64,000 bases of DNA from positions 744,001 through 808,000 of the forward strand of contig NZ_AP018164.1 of NCBI RefSeq assembly GCF_002356315.1, in the 5' to 3' direction. Of the stretch, positions 53,387 to 63,977 are shown piece by piece. The translations under genes were made by a program, and so were the position numbers. The stretch's first letter is position 1, and the number at the start of each line of letters is the position of its first letter. The notes under the pieces are model-generated. The model made no database searches and was not told the DNA's origin. It worked only from the letters and a program-made list of their open reading frames with translations. The DNA comes from Mycobacterium shigaense. GTDB lineage: Bacteria; Actinomycetota; Actinomycetes; Mycobacteriales; Mycobacteriaceae.

Positions 53387-54988
53387 CTAGCCGACGGCGC
53401 GGTCGGCGCCCTCCCAGAACCGTGCCCGCACGGCTTTCTTGTCCGGCTTGCCCAGCGCGGTCACCGGCACCGACTCGACGACGACGACCTGCTTGGGCGA
53501 TTGCACCGAGCCCTTGCGCTCCTTGACCGCGGACTGGATCTCGACGGTCACCTTCGCCACCGCCTCCTCGTCGGACGGGTGGTCAGGCCGCAGCACGATC
53601 ACCGCGGTCACGGCCTCACCCCACTTCTCGTCGGGCGTGCCGATCACGCAGACCTGCGCGACGGCCGGGTGCTCGGCGACGACGTCCTCGACCTCGCGCG
53701 GGAAGACGTTGAACCCGCCGGTGACGATCATGTCCTTGACCCGGTCGACGATGAACCAGAAGCCGTCCTCGTCCTCGCGGGCCATGTCACCGGTGTGCAG
53801 CCAGCCGTCTTTGAAGGTCTTGGCCGTCTCCTCCGGGAGATTCCAGTAACCGCCGCTCAGCAGCGGCCCCGACACGCAGATCTCGCCGACCTCGCCCTGC
53901 GCCACCTCGTTGCCGTCGGCGTCCAGCAGCGCGGTACGCGCGAACAGGGTCGGCCTTCCGCAGGAGGTGAGCCGCTTCTCGTCGTGGTCGGCCTTGGCCA
54001 GATACGAGATCACCATCGGGGCCTCGGACTGCCCGTAGTACTGGGCGAAGATCGGTCCGAACCGGCGGATGGCCTCGGCCAGCCGCACAGGGTTCATCGC
54101 CGAGGCGCCGTAGTAGACGGTCTCCAGCGAGGACAGGTCGCGGGTGTGCGAATCCGGGTGGTCCATCAGCGCGTAGATCATCGACGGCACCAGCATGGTC
54201 GCGGTGATCTTGTGCTCCTCGATCACCCGCAGCACCTCGGCCGGGTCGAACTTGGTCAGCACCACCAGCTCGCCGCCTTTGATGATGGTCGGCACGAAGA
54301 ACGCCGCCCCGGCATGCGACAGCGGGGTGCACATCAGGAAGCGCGGGTTTTCCGGCCACTCCCACTCGGCGAGCTGGATCGTCGTCATGGTGGTGATCGA
54401 CTGCGCGGTACCCAGCACACCTTTGGGCTTACCGGTGGTGCCGCCGGTGTAGGCCATCCCGCCGATATGGTCGGGCGGAAGGTCGGCCGCCACCAGCGGC
54501 TTCGGCGAATACTTCGCGGCCTCGGCCACCAGGTCCACCGCCGAATCGGCCAGTTCCTCGGGAACCGGGCCGATGGTCAGGATCTGCTTGAGGCCGGGCA
54601 CCTTCTCGAGCAGGCCCTGCGCCCGCTCGACGAACGCCGGGTTCGGGTCGATGATCAGCGACGTCACGCCGGCGTCGCCCAGCACGTAGGCGTGGTCGTC
54701 CAGGGAGCCCAGCGGGTGCAGCGCCACGCGCCGATAACCCTGGGTCTGGCCGGCGCCGATGATCATCAGCACCTCGGGCCGGTTCAGCGACAGCAGCCCG
54801 ACGGTGGCGCCGGTGCCCGCACCGAGCGCCTCGAACGCCTGGATGTACTGGCTGATGCGCTCGGCGAGCTGACCACCGGTCAGGGTGGTGTCGCCGAGAT
54901 GCAACACCGGTTTGTTCTTGTTGCGCTTGAGCGCACCGACGGTCAGGTGTCCAGAATGAATGGGATGGCGCAACAGATCGTCACTCAT
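53387..54988 (-). CDS. fadD8: Fatty-acid-CoA ligase FadD8
   Basis: 533 residues, ATG at 54988. ANL superfamily: the P-loop is GGMAYTGGTTGKPKGVLGTA, followed by YGQSEAPMVISYL, the core DGWLHTGDMAREDEDGF and the hinge plus catalytic Lys near GKPDKKAVRARFW at the C-terminus. It activates a carboxylic acid as acyl-AMP and then CoA thioester; chain length is not known. Counterpart of Rv0551c. Divergent from the amidohydrolase gene with 134 bases between, in which I see no clear operator. Confidence 0.9.
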   Translation of the reverse strand: MSDDLLRHPIHSGHLTVGALKRNKNKPVLHLGDTTLTGGQLAERISQYIQAFEALGAGTGATVGLLSLNRPEVLMIIGAGQTQGYRRVALHPLGSLDDHAYVLGDAGVTSLIIDPNPAFVERAQGLLEKVPGLKQILTIGPVPEELADSAVDLVAEAAKYSPKPLVAADLPPDHIGGMAYTGGTTGKPKGVLGTAQSITTMTTIQLAEWEWPENPRFLMCTPLSHAGAAFFVPTIIKGGELVVLTKFDPAEVLRVIEEHKITATMLVPSMIYALMDHPDSHTRDLSSLETVYYGASAMNPVRLAEAIRRFGPIFAQYYGQSEAPMVISYLAKADHDEKRLTSCGRPTLFARTALLDADGNEVAQGEVGEICVSGPLLSGGYWNLPEETAKTFKDGWLHTGDMAREDEDGFWFIVDRVKDMIVTGGFNVFPREVEDVVAEHPAVAQVCVIGTPDEKWGEAVTAVIVLRPDHPSDEEAVAKVTVEIQSAVKERKGSVQSPKQVVVVESVPVTALGKPDKKAVRARFWEGADRAVG

Positions 54989-55122
54989 GGGGCAAGACTA
55001 GAACGTGTTGCAATTCTTGTCTGCCACCCCCGAGAAAGGCGGCCGCAGCACTGGGTTTGACGTGTGGCGACTCGCTTCGTCCGGCTTCGCAGCCCTTGCG
55101 ATCGCCACTAGGCTTTCTGCCC

Positions 55123-56727
55123 ATGGCCGATGCAGATGTCGTCATCACCGGAACCGTGTTAACCGTCGACGACGCCCGGCCCACGGCCGCTGCGCTCGCC
55201 ATCGCCGACGGCCGGATCGTCGCGGTCGGCGACCGCTCCGACGTCGAGGCCCTCATCGGCCCGAACACCGAAACGATCGACATCGGTGACGGTTGCGTGA
55301 TGCCGGGATTCGTTGAGGCACACGGACATCCGTTGATGGAAGCCGTCGCGCTATCAGACCGGATCGTCGACATCCGGCCGGTCACCATCGCCGACCCCGA
55401 CGACGTCGTGGCCGCCATCCGCACCGAGGTGGCCCGGCGCGGATCCGATGGCGCCTACCTCAACGGCTGGGACGCGCTGCTGCAGACGGGCCTGTCCGAC
55501 CCGACGCTGGCCTGGCTCGACGACATCGCGCCGGACGGTCCGCTAGTGATCATCCACAACTCCGGGCACAAGGCCTTCTTCAATTCGCGCGCCGCCCAGC
55601 TACACGGCCTGACCCGCGACACCCCGGACCCCAAGGGCGCCAAGTACGGCCGCGACGGCAGTGGCGAACTCGACGGCACCGCCGAGGAGATCGCCGCGGT
55701 GTTCCCGCTGCTCGGCGGAGCCATCGACGCCTCCAGCTACCCGGCGATGCTGGCCGCCGAATGCGCCCGGCTCAACCGGGCCGGGCTGACCACCTGCTCG
55801 GAGATGGCGTTCGACCCGAACTTCGGGCCGCTGGTCTCTCGGCTGCACGACCAGCTCACCGTCCGGCTGCGCACCTACGAAGTGTCCAACCCGCAGATGG
55901 CCACCGACGCCACACCCGGCCAGGGCGACGACATCGTGCGCCAGGTGGGCATCAAGATCTGGGTGGACGGCTCGCCGTGGATCGGCAACATCGCGCTGTC
56001 GTTTCCGTACCTGGACACCGAGGCCACCCGGGCCATCGGCGTCAAGCCCGGGTCCTGCGGATGCGCCAACTACACGAAGGAACAGCTGGAAGAGATCGTC
56101 GGCGCCTACTACCCGCTGGGCTGGCAGATGGCCTGCCACGTGCAGGGCGACGCCGGTGTGGACACCATTTTGGACGTCTACGAGGACGCGTTGCGCCGCG
56201 ACCCGCGCGACGATCACCGGCTGCGCCTCGAGCACGTCGGCGCCATCCGGCCGGAGCAACTCCAGCGCGCCGCCGACCTGGGCGTGACGTGCAGCATCTT
56301 CGTCGACCAGATCCACTACTGGGGGGACGTCATCGTCGACGGTCTGTTCGGCGAGGAGCGCGGATCCCGGTGGATGCCGACAGGTTCCGCGGTCGCCACC
56401 GGGATGCGCATTTCGCTGCACAACGACCCGCCGGTTACGCCCGAGGAGCCGCTGCGCAACATCTCCGTTGCCGCGACCCGGACCGCGCCGAGCGGCCGGG
56501 TGCTGGCGCCGGAGGAGCGGCTGACCGTCGACCAGGCCATCCGCGCGCAGACCATCGATGCGGCATGGCAGCTGTTCGCCGACGACGTGACCGGGTCGAT
56601 CGAGGTCGGTAAGTACGCCGACCTGGTGGTGCTGTCGGCCGATCCGCGCGCGGTGCCGCCCGAGCAGATCGCCGGTCTGCAGGTGCGGGCGACGTACCTG
56701 GCAGGGCGCCGGGTCTACGGCGAGTGA
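55123..56727 (+). CDS. Amidohydrolase family protein, YtcJ-like (Rv0552 type)
   Basis: 534 residues from the ATG at 55123, the same length as the M. tuberculosis counterpart. A metal-dependent TIM-barrel hydrolase: GCVMPGFVEAHGHPLMEAVA has the HxH metal pair, MACHVQGDAGVDTILDVYED and LRLEHVGAIRP carry later His ligands, and SLHNDPPVTPEEPL the metal Asp. A small N-terminal beta domain (ADVVITGTVLTVDDARPTAA) is typical of the group. Substrate unknown. The stop overlaps menC by 4 bases, so it is transcribed with the menaquinone genes. Confidence 0.9.
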   Translation: MADADVVITGTVLTVDDARPTAAALAIADGRIVAVGDRSDVEALIGPNTETIDIGDGCVMPGFVEAHGHPLMEAVALSDRIVDIRPVTIADPDDVVAAIRTEVARRGSDGAYLNGWDALLQTGLSDPTLAWLDDIAPDGPLVIIHNSGHKAFFNSRAAQLHGLTRDTPDPKGAKYGRDGSGELDGTAEEIAAVFPLLGGAIDASSYPAMLAAECARLNRAGLTTCSEMAFDPNFGPLVSRLHDQLTVRLRTYEVSNPQMATDATPGQGDDIVRQVGIKIWVDGSPWIGNIALSFPYLDTEATRAIGVKPGSCGCANYTKEQLEEIVGAYYPLGWQMACHVQGDAGVDTILDVYEDALRRDPRDDHRLRLEHVGAIRPEQLQRAADLGVTCSIFVDQIHYWGDVIVDGLFGEERGSRWMPTGSAVATGMRISLHNDPPVTPEEPLRNISVAATRTAPSGRVLAPEERLTVDQAIRAQTIDAAWQLFADDVTGSIEVGKYADLVVLSADPRAVPPEQIAGLQVRATYLAGRRVYGE

Positions 56728-57704
56728 AGCCGGTGCTCGCGGAGCTGTTGGACCGCCTGCAGGTGGTGGCCCTGCCGATGCGGGTGCGCTTCCGCGGCAT
56801 CACCACCCGTGAGGTCGCGCTGATCGAGGGCCCGGCCGGCTGGGGCGAATTCGGGGCGTTCGTCGAATACGAGCCGCCGGAGGCGGCGCACTGGCTGGCG
56901 GCGGGCATCGAGGGCGCCTACCGGCCGCCGCCGCCGGCGCTTCGCGACCGCATCCCGATCAACGCCACCGTGCCGGCCGTGGCCGCCGCGCAGGTCGGCG
57001 AGGTGCTGGCGCGCTTTCCCGGCGCCTGCACGGCCAAAGTCAAAGTCGCCGAACCGGGCCAAACGCTGGCCGACGATGTCGCGCGGGTCAACGCCGTGCG
57101 TGAGCTCGTGCCGACAGTACGGGTGGACGCCAACGGCGGGTGGAGCGTCGAGCAAGCGGTGCGGGCCGCGACCGCGCTGACCGCCGACGGCCCGCTGGAG
57201 TACCTCGAGCAGCCCTGCGCGGGAGTCGACGAGCTCGCCGAGCTGCGCCGCCGGCCGGACATGCCGGACGTGCCGATCGCCGCCGACGAAAGCATCCGCA
57301 AGGCCGACGACCCGCTGGCCGTGGTCCGGGCCCGGGCGGCCGACATCGCTGTGCTGAAAGTTGCTCCGCTGGGCGGGATTTCGGCCATGCTCGATGTCGC
57401 CGCGCAGATCGATATCCCGGTCGTGGTGTCCAGCGCGCTGGACACGGCGGTGGGGATCGCCGCCGGGCTGGCAGCCGCGGCGGCGCTGCCGCGGCTGCAG
57501 CACGCCTGTGGGTTGGGCACCGGCGGGCTGTTTCTAGAGGACGTAGTCGACGTCGCCGCGCCCGTCGACGGCAGCCTGCCGGTCGGGCCGGTGACGCCTG
57601 ATCCCGCGCGGCTGCGCGCGCTGGCGGCTCCGCCGGAGCGGCGGCAGTGGTGGATCGACCGGGTCAAGGAGTGTTATCCGCTGCTTGTACCGTCGTCCGG
57701 GTGA
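56724..57704 (+). CDS. menC: o-Succinylbenzoate synthase MenC
   Basis: 326 residues from a GTG at 56724 in a 4-base overlap with the previous gene; length equals the M. tuberculosis enzyme. Enolase superfamily: TAKVKVAEPGQTLADD gives the K-x-K catalytic lysine, VRVDANGGW, LEYLEQPC and IAADESIR supply the three metal ligands, and IAVLKVAPLGGI the second catalytic Lys. It dehydrates SHCHC to o-succinylbenzoate. First of the overlapping set menC-bpoC. Confidence 0.95.
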   Translation: MKPVLAELLDRLQVVALPMRVRFRGITTREVALIEGPAGWGEFGAFVEYEPPEAAHWLAAGIEGAYRPPPPALRDRIPINATVPAVAAAQVGEVLARFPGACTAKVKVAEPGQTLADDVARVNAVRELVPTVRVDANGGWSVEQAVRAATALTADGPLEYLEQPCAGVDELAELRRRPDMPDVPIAADESIRKADDPLAVVRARAADIAVLKVAPLGGISAMLDVAAQIDIPVVVSSALDTAVGIAAGLAAAAALPRLQHACGLGTGGLFLEDVVDVAAPVDGSLPVGPVTPDPARLRALAAPPERRQWWIDRVKECYPLLVPSSG

Positions 57705-58483
57705 TCAATCTGGCTTACGACGACCGCGGGTCCGGTGACCCCGTGGTGTTCATCGCCGGCCAAGGCGGGCCCGGGCGCACCTGGCTGCCGCACCAGGTCC
57801 CGGCCTTTCTGCAGGCGGGATACCGCGTCATCACGTTCGACAATCGCGGGATCGGCGCCACCGGGAGCGCCGAAGGCTTCACGACGCAGACCATGGTCGC
57901 CGACACCGCCGCCCTGATCGAATCCCTGGACGCCGCGCCGGCGCGCATCGTCGGGGTGTCGATGGGTGCCTTCATCGCCCAGGAGCTGATGGTGGCCCGG
58001 CCGGAGCTGGTCACCGCCGCCGTGCTGATGGCCACCCGCGGCCGCCTGGACAAGGCCCGCCAGTCCTTCCACGAAGCCGAGGACGAACTGTACGCGTCCG
58101 GCATCGATCTGCCGCCCGCCTACGAAGCCAAAGTGCGCATATTGGAAAGCTTTTCGCGCAAAACTATCAACGACGACGCGGCCGTGGCGGACTGGTTCAC
58201 GATGTTCAGCACCTGGCCCGTGCAGCGCACCCCGGGGCTGCGCACCCAGCTGGGGGTCTCCCCGAAGGACAACCGCCTGCCGGCGTACCGCAGCATTGCC
58301 GCGCCGGTGCTGGTGATGGGCTTCTCCGACGACGTGGTGACGCCGCCGCACCTCGGGCGCGAGGTCGCGTCCGCCCTGCCCAACGGGCGCTACCTGCAGA
58401 TCCCCGACGCCGGGCACCTCGGATTCCTGGAGCGGCCCGAGGCGGTCAACAACGCGGCGCTGCAGTTCTTCAAGACCACGTAA
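57701..58483 (+). CDS. bpoC: Alpha/beta hydrolase BpoC, possible SHCHC synthase
   Basis: 260 residues from the GTG at 57701, overlapping menC by 4 bases. Alpha/beta-hydrolase fold: FIAGQGGPGRTW is the oxyanion loop, VGVSMGAFIAQELM the nucleophile elbow with Ser, and DAGHLGFLERPEAV the catalytic His. Named after bacterial non-haem peroxidases, but its place between menC and menD suggests the MenH step (pyruvate loss from SEPHCHC); that is an inference. The 98 bases between its end and menD hold no gene I can support. Confidence 0.9.
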   Translation: MINLAYDDRGSGDPVVFIAGQGGPGRTWLPHQVPAFLQAGYRVITFDNRGIGATGSAEGFTTQTMVADTAALIESLDAAPARIVGVSMGAFIAQELMVARPELVTAAVLMATRGRLDKARQSFHEAEDELYASGIDLPPAYEAKVRILESFSRKTINDDAAVADWFTMFSTWPVQRTPGLRTQLGVSPKDNRLPAYRSIAAPVLVMGFSDDVVTPPHLGREVASALPNGRYLQIPDAGHLGFLERPEAVNNAALQFFKTT

Positions 58484-58581
58484 TTGGCGCCCAACGTCGA
58501 CTTGTCGTGCAGAAACGCGCCCGGCGGACCCAACAACTCCACGCTCGCCAGGCGCAGCACACCCTGTGACACCCTGTACTC

Positions 58582-60240
58582 ATGAACCCGTCGACGACGC
58601 AGGCGCGCATTGTCGTTGACGAGCTCATTCGCGGCGGCGTCCTAGACGTGGTGTTGTGCCCGGGCTCCCGGAACGCGCCGCTGGCCTTCGCGTTACAGGA
58701 CGCCGATCGGGCGGGGCGCCTCCGCCTGCACGTGCGCATCGACGAACGCACCGCGGGGTATCTGGCGATCGGCCTGGCCATCGCCGCGGGCGCGCCGGTG
58801 TGCGTCGCGATGACCTCGGGCACGGCAGTGGCCAACCTCGGGCCGGCGGTGGTGGAGGCCAACTACGCGCGGGTGCCGTTGATCGTGTTGTCCGCCAACC
58901 GGCCCTACGAACTGCTCGGCACCGGGGCCAACCAGACGATGGAACAACTCGGCTACTTCGGTACCCAGGTGCGGGCCACGATCAGCCTGGGTCTGGCCGA
59001 GGACGCGCCCGAGCGGCTTGATTCACTCAACGCCACCTGGCGGTCGGCCACCTGCCGAGTGTTGGCCGCCGCCACGGGTTCTCGCAGCGCCAACGCCGGC
59101 CCGGTGCACTTCGACGTCCCGCTGCGCGAGCCGCTGGTGCCCGACCCCGAGCCGCATGGGGCGATCGTGCCGCCGGGGCGGTCCGACGGCCGGCCGTGGA
59201 CCTACACGCCGCCGGTCACCTTCGACCAGCCGCTGGATATCGACCTGTCCATCGACACCGTCGTGATCGCCGGGCACGGGGCGGGCGTGCATCCCAACCT
59301 CGCCCAGCTGCCGACGGTCGCCGAGCCCACTGCGCCGCACCCGCCGTCGGGAGGCAACCCGCTGCACCCGTTGGCGCTGCGGTTGCTGCGGCCCAAGCAG
59401 GTGATCATGCTCGGCCGTCCGACCCTGCACCGCCCGGTGTCGGCGCTGCTGGCCGACCCGCAAGTGCCGGTGTACGCGCTGACCACCGGGCCGCGCTGGC
59501 CCGACGTCTCGGGCAATTCGCAGGCCACCGGCACCCGCGCGATCACCACCGGCACGCCGAATCCGGCGTGGCTGCGGCGGTGTGCGGAGCTCAGCGGGCA
59601 CGCGCTCGCCGCGGTCCGCGACCAGCTGGCGGCCCACCCGTTGACCACCGGCATGCATGTCGCCGCCGCCGTCGCCGACGCGTTGCGCATCGGCGACCAG
59701 CTGGTTCTCGGGGCGTCCAACCCGGTCCGGGACGCCGCGCTGGTCGGCCTGTCCACCGACGGCATCAAGGTCCGGTCCAACCGCGGGGTGGCCGGCATCG
59801 ACGGCACGGTGTCGACGGCGATCGGGGCGGCGCTGGCCCACGAGCGCACCGGCAGCCCGGCCAGCCCGGCCCGCACCGTCGCGCTGATCGGCGATCTGAC
59901 GTTCGTGCACGACAGCTCCGGGCTGCTGATCGGTCCCACCGAGCCGACGCCGAAGCATCTGACCATCGTGGTCTCCAACGACAACGGGGGCGGCATCTTC
60001 GAGCTGCTCGAACAGGGCGACCCGAGGTTCTCCGACGTGTCGTCGCGAGTCTTCGGCACCCCGCACGACGTGGATGTGGGCGCGTTGTGTCGCGCCTATC
60101 ACGTGGAGAGCCGGCAGATCGAGGTCGACGAGCTGGACGAGGCGCTCAACGAATCCACCGCGGGCATGCGGGTATTGGAGGTCAAGGCGGACCGCTCCTC
60201 GCTGCGACAATTGCACGCCGCCATCAGAGCCGCCCTGTGA
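58582..60240 (+). CDS. menD: SEPHCHC synthase MenD
   Basis: 552 residues, ATG at 58582. A thiamine-diphosphate enzyme that adds a succinic semialdehyde unit from 2-oxoglutarate to isochorismate, the committed step to menaquinone. The N-terminal pyrimidine-binding domain has [14 protein letters not shown] and the catalytic Glu in [14 protein letters not shown]; the C-terminal diphosphate domain has [13 protein letters not shown] and [14 protein letters not shown] for Mg binding. The last bases overlap the next start (GTGA). Confidence 0.96.
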   Translation: MNPSTTQARIVVDELIRGGVLDVVLCPGSRNAPLAFALQDADRAGRLRLHVRIDERTAGYLAIGLAIAAGAPVCVAMTSGTAVANLGPAVVEANYARVPLIVLSANRPYELLGTGANQTMEQLGYFGTQVRATISLGLAEDAPERLDSLNATWRSATCRVLAAATGSRSANAGPVHFDVPLREPLVPDPEPHGAIVPPGRSDGRPWTYTPPVTFDQPLDIDLSIDTVVIAGHGAGVHPNLAQLPTVAEPTAPHPPSGGNPLHPLALRLLRPKQVIMLGRPTLHRPVSALLADPQVPVYALTTGPRWPDVSGNSQATGTRAITTGTPNPAWLRRCAELSGHALAAVRDQLAAHPLTTGMHVAAAVADALRIGDQLVLGASNPVRDAALVGLSTDGIKVRSNRGVAGIDGTVSTAIGAALAHERTGSPASPARTVALIGDLTFVHDSSGLLIGPTEPTPKHLTIVVSNDNGGGIFELLEQGDPRFSDVSSRVFGTPHDVDVGALCRAYHVESRQIEVDELDEALNESTAGMRVLEVKADRSSLRQLHAAIRAAL

Positions 60241-60752
60241 GATCGCCAAAGGCATTGCTGCGCCTCCTGATCCACGGGCGCAGCGATGAACCGGCGAACA
60301 CCGGCCCCCGGGTGATACTGCGGTGGGTGCGAATCGCGGTGCTGATCGTCGCCGGTCTGGTCACGCTGCAGTCCGTCCTGCTGGTGGCCGGCGCCTGGCG
60401 CGACGACCTTGCGATTCAACGGAATATGGGAGTGGCGCAGGCGGAGGTGCTCAGCGCGGGACCACGCCGCTCCACTATTGAATTCGTCACACCCGAGCGG
60501 GTCACGTACCGTCCCGAGCTCGGCGTGTTATACCCGTCCGAATTGTCTACGGGCATGCGGATATACGTGGAATACAACAAGAACAATCCCAACCTGGTCC
60601 GGGTGCAGCACCGCACCGCCGGGCTCGCGATCATCCCGGCGGGGTCCATTGCGGTGGTCGCCTGGCTGGTGGCGCTGGTTACGCTGATAGGGCTGGCGCT
60701 GCTGGACCAGCGGCTGGACCGGCGCGCCGAGGCCCACAAGGCGAGTTCATAG
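60237..60752 (+). CDS. Membrane protein, DUF3592-like (Rv0556 type)
   Basis: 171 residues from a GTG at 60237 that overlaps the menD stop by 4 bases; the M. tuberculosis counterpart has the same length. A first membrane segment ([20 protein letters not shown]), an extracytoplasmic beta-rich domain of about 75 residues with [20 protein letters not shown], and a second membrane segment ([20 protein letters not shown]). Function unknown; the two-segment layout with a small outer domain is common in actinobacterial DUF3592 proteins. Confidence 0.85.
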   Translation: MRSPKALLRLLIHGRSDEPANTGPRVILRWVRIAVLIVAGLVTLQSVLLVAGAWRDDLAIQRNMGVAQAEVLSAGPRRSTIEFVTPERVTYRPELGVLYPSELSTGMRIYVEYNKNNPNLVRVQHRTAGLAIIPAGSIAVVAWLVALVTLIGLALLDQRLDRRAEAHKASS

Positions 60753-60829
60753 CTTGTTGACCAGGAGATTTCGCGCCCTGTATGCCCGTCGGCAACCTTG
60801 ACGACAGTCAACGCTGCCACCGTAGGGGT

Positions 60830-61981
60830 GTGCGCGTTGCGATCGTCGCAGAATCATTCCTCCCGCATGTCAATGGTGTCAGCAACTCGGTGATCCGAGT
60901 ACTCGAGCATCTACGTCGAACCGGTCACGAGGCTCTGGTCATCGCACCGGACAACCCACCGGGGGAGCCTCGGGCCGACCGCGTCTACGACGGCGTCCGG
61001 GTGCACCGGGTGCCGTCGCGCATGTTCCCGAAGGTCACCACGTTGCCGCTCGGTGTGCCGATGCCCCGAATGGTGAAGTTGCTACGCGCATTCGATCCGG
61101 ACGTGGTCCATCTCGCGTCGCCGGCGCTGCTGGGCTACGGCGGGCTGCATGCGGCCCGCTACCTGGGCGTGCCGACGGTCGCCGTGTACCAAACCGACGT
61201 CCCGGGATTCGCGGAGAGCTACGGCATCGGGATGACGGCGCGGGCGGCCTGGGCGTGGTTCCGCCACCTGCACCGCTTGGCGGACCGCACGTTGGCGCCA
61301 TCCACCGCGACAGTGGAATCCCTTGTCGACCATCGTATTCCGCGAGTGCACAAGTGGGCACGCGGTGTCGACATGCTCGGCTTTGCCCCGTCGGCGCGCG
61401 ACGAGGTGCTCCGCAGGCGGTGGTCGCCCGACGGCAAGCCGATCGTCGGGTTCGTCGGTCGCCTGGCGCCGGAGAAACATGTCGAGCGGCTTGCCACGCT
61501 GGCGGCCGGCGACGCGGTGCAGGTCGTCATCGTCGGCGACGGCGTCGACCGCGAGAAGCTCCAATCGGCCATGCCCTCAGCGATTTTCACCGGTGCGCTC
61601 TACGGCGACGAGCTCGCCGCCGCCTACGCCAGCATGGACGTCTTCGTGCACGCCGGCGAACACGAGACGTTCTGCCAGGTGGTGCAGGAGGCGCTGGCGT
61701 CCGGGTTGCCGGTGATCGCGCCCGACGCCGGCGGCCCGCGCGACCTGGTCACTCCCTGGCGCACCGGGTTGCTGCTGGGAGTCGACGAGTTCGAGGCGCG
61801 GCTGCCGGAGGCCGTCGCGCATCTGCTCGACGAGCGCCAGCGCTACTCGCAGGCGGCGCGCCGCAGCGTCCTGGAACGCAGCTGGCCGGCCATCTGCGAC
61901 GAGCTGCTCGGCCACTACTGGGCGGTGCAGTCGCCCTACGCGCGCGCCAAAGCCCGTACCTCGCTCCGGCGTTACGCGTAG
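60830..61981 (+). CDS. mgtA: GT4-family mannosyltransferase MgtA/PimB-type
   Basis: 383 residues from the GTG at 60830 ([20 protein letters not shown]); an in-frame ATG at 60782 is possible. A GT-B fold: the N-terminal Gly-rich loop with [20 protein letters not shown], then the donor-binding half with [16 protein letters not shown] and the E-x7-E pair in [20 protein letters not shown]. In M. tuberculosis Rv0557 (mgtA, first called pimB) transfers mannose from GDP-mannose to a glucuronic acid diacylglycerol acceptor for lipomannan-like glycolipids. A 77-base gap follows Rv0556. Confidence 0.92.
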   Translation: MRVAIVAESFLPHVNGVSNSVIRVLEHLRRTGHEALVIAPDNPPGEPRADRVYDGVRVHRVPSRMFPKVTTLPLGVPMPRMVKLLRAFDPDVVHLASPALLGYGGLHAARYLGVPTVAVYQTDVPGFAESYGIGMTARAAWAWFRHLHRLADRTLAPSTATVESLVDHRIPRVHKWARGVDMLGFAPSARDEVLRRRWSPDGKPIVGFVGRLAPEKHVERLATLAAGDAVQVVIVGDGVDREKLQSAMPSAIFTGALYGDELAAAYASMDVFVHAGEHETFCQVVQEALASGLPVIAPDAGGPRDLVTPWRTGLLLGVDEFEARLPEAVAHLLDERQRYSQAARRSVLERSWPAICDELLGHYWAVQSPYARAKARTSLRRYA

Positions 61982-61992
61982 CCGATGCGTGG

Positions 61993-62817
61993 TCAGCCCT
62001 GCGCCAACTCGGCGACGGGCTGCCATTGCTCCCAGGTGCGCAGCCGGTTCTCGTAGTCGGCCTTGGCCGTCGCCAGCGGGGAAGCACCGAAAAACACTCG
62101 CAGCGGCGGAGTTTCGGCATCCACCACCTGGAGCAGGGCGGCGGCTGAAGCCGCGGGATCGCCCGGGCTGGCCCACCGCTTGCTGCGCTCGGCCTGCACG
62201 GCGGCGCGCACCTCGTCGTAGTCGGGCAGCGGGTCTGAGTGGGTGGCCGACGCCCCGGACCAGTCGGTGTCGAAGCCGCCGGGTTCGATCAACGTGACGT
62301 GTACCCCGAACGGCGCCACTTCCTGCGCCAGCGCCTGCGAGAAGCCCTCCAGCGCCCACTTCGAGGCGTGGTAGATGCCGACCAACGGGAACGCGGTGAT
62401 GCCGCCGATCGAGGAGACCTGGATGATGTGCCCGCTGCGCTGCGCACGCAGATACGGCAACGCGGCCTGGGTAATCCACAGCGCGCCGAACACATTGGTC
62501 TCGATCTGATCCCGGGCATCCTGCTCGGAAAGCTCCTCGACGAACCCGAAGTGCCCGTAGCCGGCGTTGTTGACGACGATGTCCAGCCGCCCGAAGTGAT
62601 CGTGCGCCCGCCGCACCGCCGCGAAGTCCGCGTCGCGATCGGTCACGTCCAGTTGGATCGGCAGCAGCGCCTCGCCGTACTTGTCCGCCAGGTCGTCCAG
62701 CGAGGAGGTGTTGCGCGCCGTGGCGGCCACCTTGTCGCCGCGCTCTAGCGCCGCGATCGCCCAGGCTCGCCCGAAGCCACGCGATGTACCGGTGATAAGC
62801 CACACTTTTTCGCTCAT
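61993..62817 (-). CDS. Short-chain dehydrogenase/reductase
   Basis: 274 residues from the ATG at 62817; an earlier start at 62829 adds four residues. Classical SDR: cofactor loop [25 protein letters not shown], active-site Ser in [10 protein letters not shown] and YxxxK in [13 protein letters not shown]. The A/T-R after the first strand (AATARN) suggests NADP. It lies between mgtA and menG, which are adjacent in M. tuberculosis, so it is an insertion here or a loss there. Convergent with mgtA and divergent from menG. Confidence 0.9.
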   Translation of the reverse strand: MSEKVWLITGTSRGFGRAWAIAALERGDKVAATARNTSSLDDLADKYGEALLPIQLDVTDRDADFAAVRRAHDHFGRLDIVVNNAGYGHFGFVEELSEQDARDQIETNVFGALWITQAALPYLRAQRSGHIIQVSSIGGITAFPLVGIYHASKWALEGFSQALAQEVAPFGVHVTLIEPGGFDTDWSGASATHSDPLPDYDEVRAAVQAERSKRWASPGDPAASAAALLQVVDAETPPLRVFFGASPLATAKADYENRLRTWEQWQPVAELAQG

Positions 62818-62881
62818 GGGCAATTGCAACGCATCTGGCGTCTTGCCATTCCCGGATCATGGGCAAGGTAGCGTTCAGGTC

Positions 62882-63574
62882 GTGAGTCGTGCGGCCCTGG
62901 ACAAGGACCCCCGGGACGTCGCGTCGATGTTCGACGGCGTCGCCCGCCGCTACGACGTGACCAACACCGTGCTGTCGCTGGGCCAGGACCGGTACTGGCG
63001 GCGCGCCACCCGGTCGGCGCTGCGAATCGGCCCCGGCCACAAGGTTCTCGACCTGGCCGCGGGTACCGCGGTGTCCTCTGTCGAGCTCAGTAAGTCGGGT
63101 GCGTGGTGTGTGGCGGCGGACTTCTCGGTCGGGATGCTGGCCGCCGGGGCCGCGCGCAAGGTGCCGAAGGTGGCCGGGGACGCCACCAAGCTGCCGTTCG
63201 GTGACGGCGTCTTCGACGCGGTCACCATCAGCTTCGGATTGCGCAATGTCGTGGACACGCTGGCCGGGCTCGGCGAGATGGCCCGCGTCACGCGGCCCGG
63301 CGGACGGTTGGTGGTATGCGAATTCTCCACGCCCACCAACGCTTTGTTCGCCACGGCTTACAAGGAATACCTGATGGGGGCGTTGCCGCGGGTGGCGACC
63401 GCCGTGTCGAGCAACCCCGAGGCCTACGTGTACCTGGCGGAGTCGATCCGGGCCTGGCCCGATCAGGCGACGCTGGCGAGCCAGATCGCTCGGGCCGGTT
63501 GGGCCGGTGTGCGATGGCGCAATCTGACCGGCGGTATCGTGGCGTTACACGCCGCGCACAAGCCGCTGCGGTGA
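62882..63574 (+). CDS. menG: Demethylmenaquinone methyltransferase MenG (UbiE)
   Basis: 230 residues from the GTG at 62882. Family signatures: [20 protein letters not shown] at the N-terminus, the SAM loop [50 protein letters not shown] and EFSTPTN. It adds the ring methyl group to demethylmenaquinone, the last classical step. In older M. tuberculosis annotation Rv0558 is called menH or ubiE. The convergent secreted-protein gene ends 7 bases after it. Confidence 0.94.
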   Translation: MSRAALDKDPRDVASMFDGVARRYDVTNTVLSLGQDRYWRRATRSALRIGPGHKVLDLAAGTAVSSVELSKSGAWCVAADFSVGMLAAGAARKVPKVAGDATKLPFGDGVFDAVTISFGLRNVVDTLAGLGEMARVTRPGGRLVVCEFSTPTNALFATAYKEYLMGALPRVATAVSSNPEAYVYLAESIRAWPDQATLASQIARAGWAGVRWRNLTGGIVALHAAHKPLR

Positions 63575-63581
63575 CGCGCGC

Positions 63582-63977
63582 TTAGTGCGCGCCCGCCGCC
63601 TGCACGACGCCTACCTGATCGGGGCAGTAGTGGTCGACGGCCGCGCCGAGGAACTGCAGCGATTGTCCCTCGGTGGTGCCCCGCGGCAGGTTGCGCTGGA
63701 TGAAGGTGGCCGACTGGTGTGCGTCGTGGTCCACGCCGCGGCCCAACCGGTCGCAGGTGATCTTGCCCAGCCACGCGAGCTGGTCCTGCGGCTGGTAGAT
63801 GCCGAAGCTGTTGACGGTGTTCTTGAACGGCGCGTCGTAGTCGCTGGGCGGCGACGGCGTCCTGGGCGTCGGGATCGGCGGATTCGCTGGGTCGGCCAGT
63901 GTCGGCGCGGCCAGCCCGATGGCGGCCCCCGCCATCACCGCCATCACGGCGCTCGTAAGCAGCTTAGTACCCCTCAT
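63582..63977 (-). CDS. Secreted DUF732-like protein (Rv0559c type)
   Basis: 131 residues, ATG at 63977, just inside the window edge. Residues 1-29 are a Sec signal peptide (LLTSAVMAVMAGAAIGLAAP, cleavage after TLA), followed by a Pro/Thr-rich linker and a small domain with two Cys (ITCDRLGRG and DHYCPDQVG) that probably form the DUF732 disulfide. Function unknown. Counterpart of Rv0559c (about 112 residues); in M. tuberculosis its neighbour is the salicylate-inducible methyltransferase Rv0560c, which would lie outside the window. Confidence 0.85.
   Translation of the reverse strand: MRGTKLLTSAVMAVMAGAAIGLAAPTLADPANPPIPTPRTPSPPSDYDAPFKNTVNSFGIYQPQDQLAWLGKITCDRLGRGVDHDAHQSATFIQRNLPRGTTEGQSLQFLGAAVDHYCPDQVGVVQAAGAH

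Noticed and set aside
58484..58581. Minus-strand ORF with GVLRLASVELLGPPGAFLHD
   Set aside because: Looks protein-like but is short, has no ribosome site, and runs into the end of bpoC; possibly a short intergenic repeat. Not enough to call a gene.
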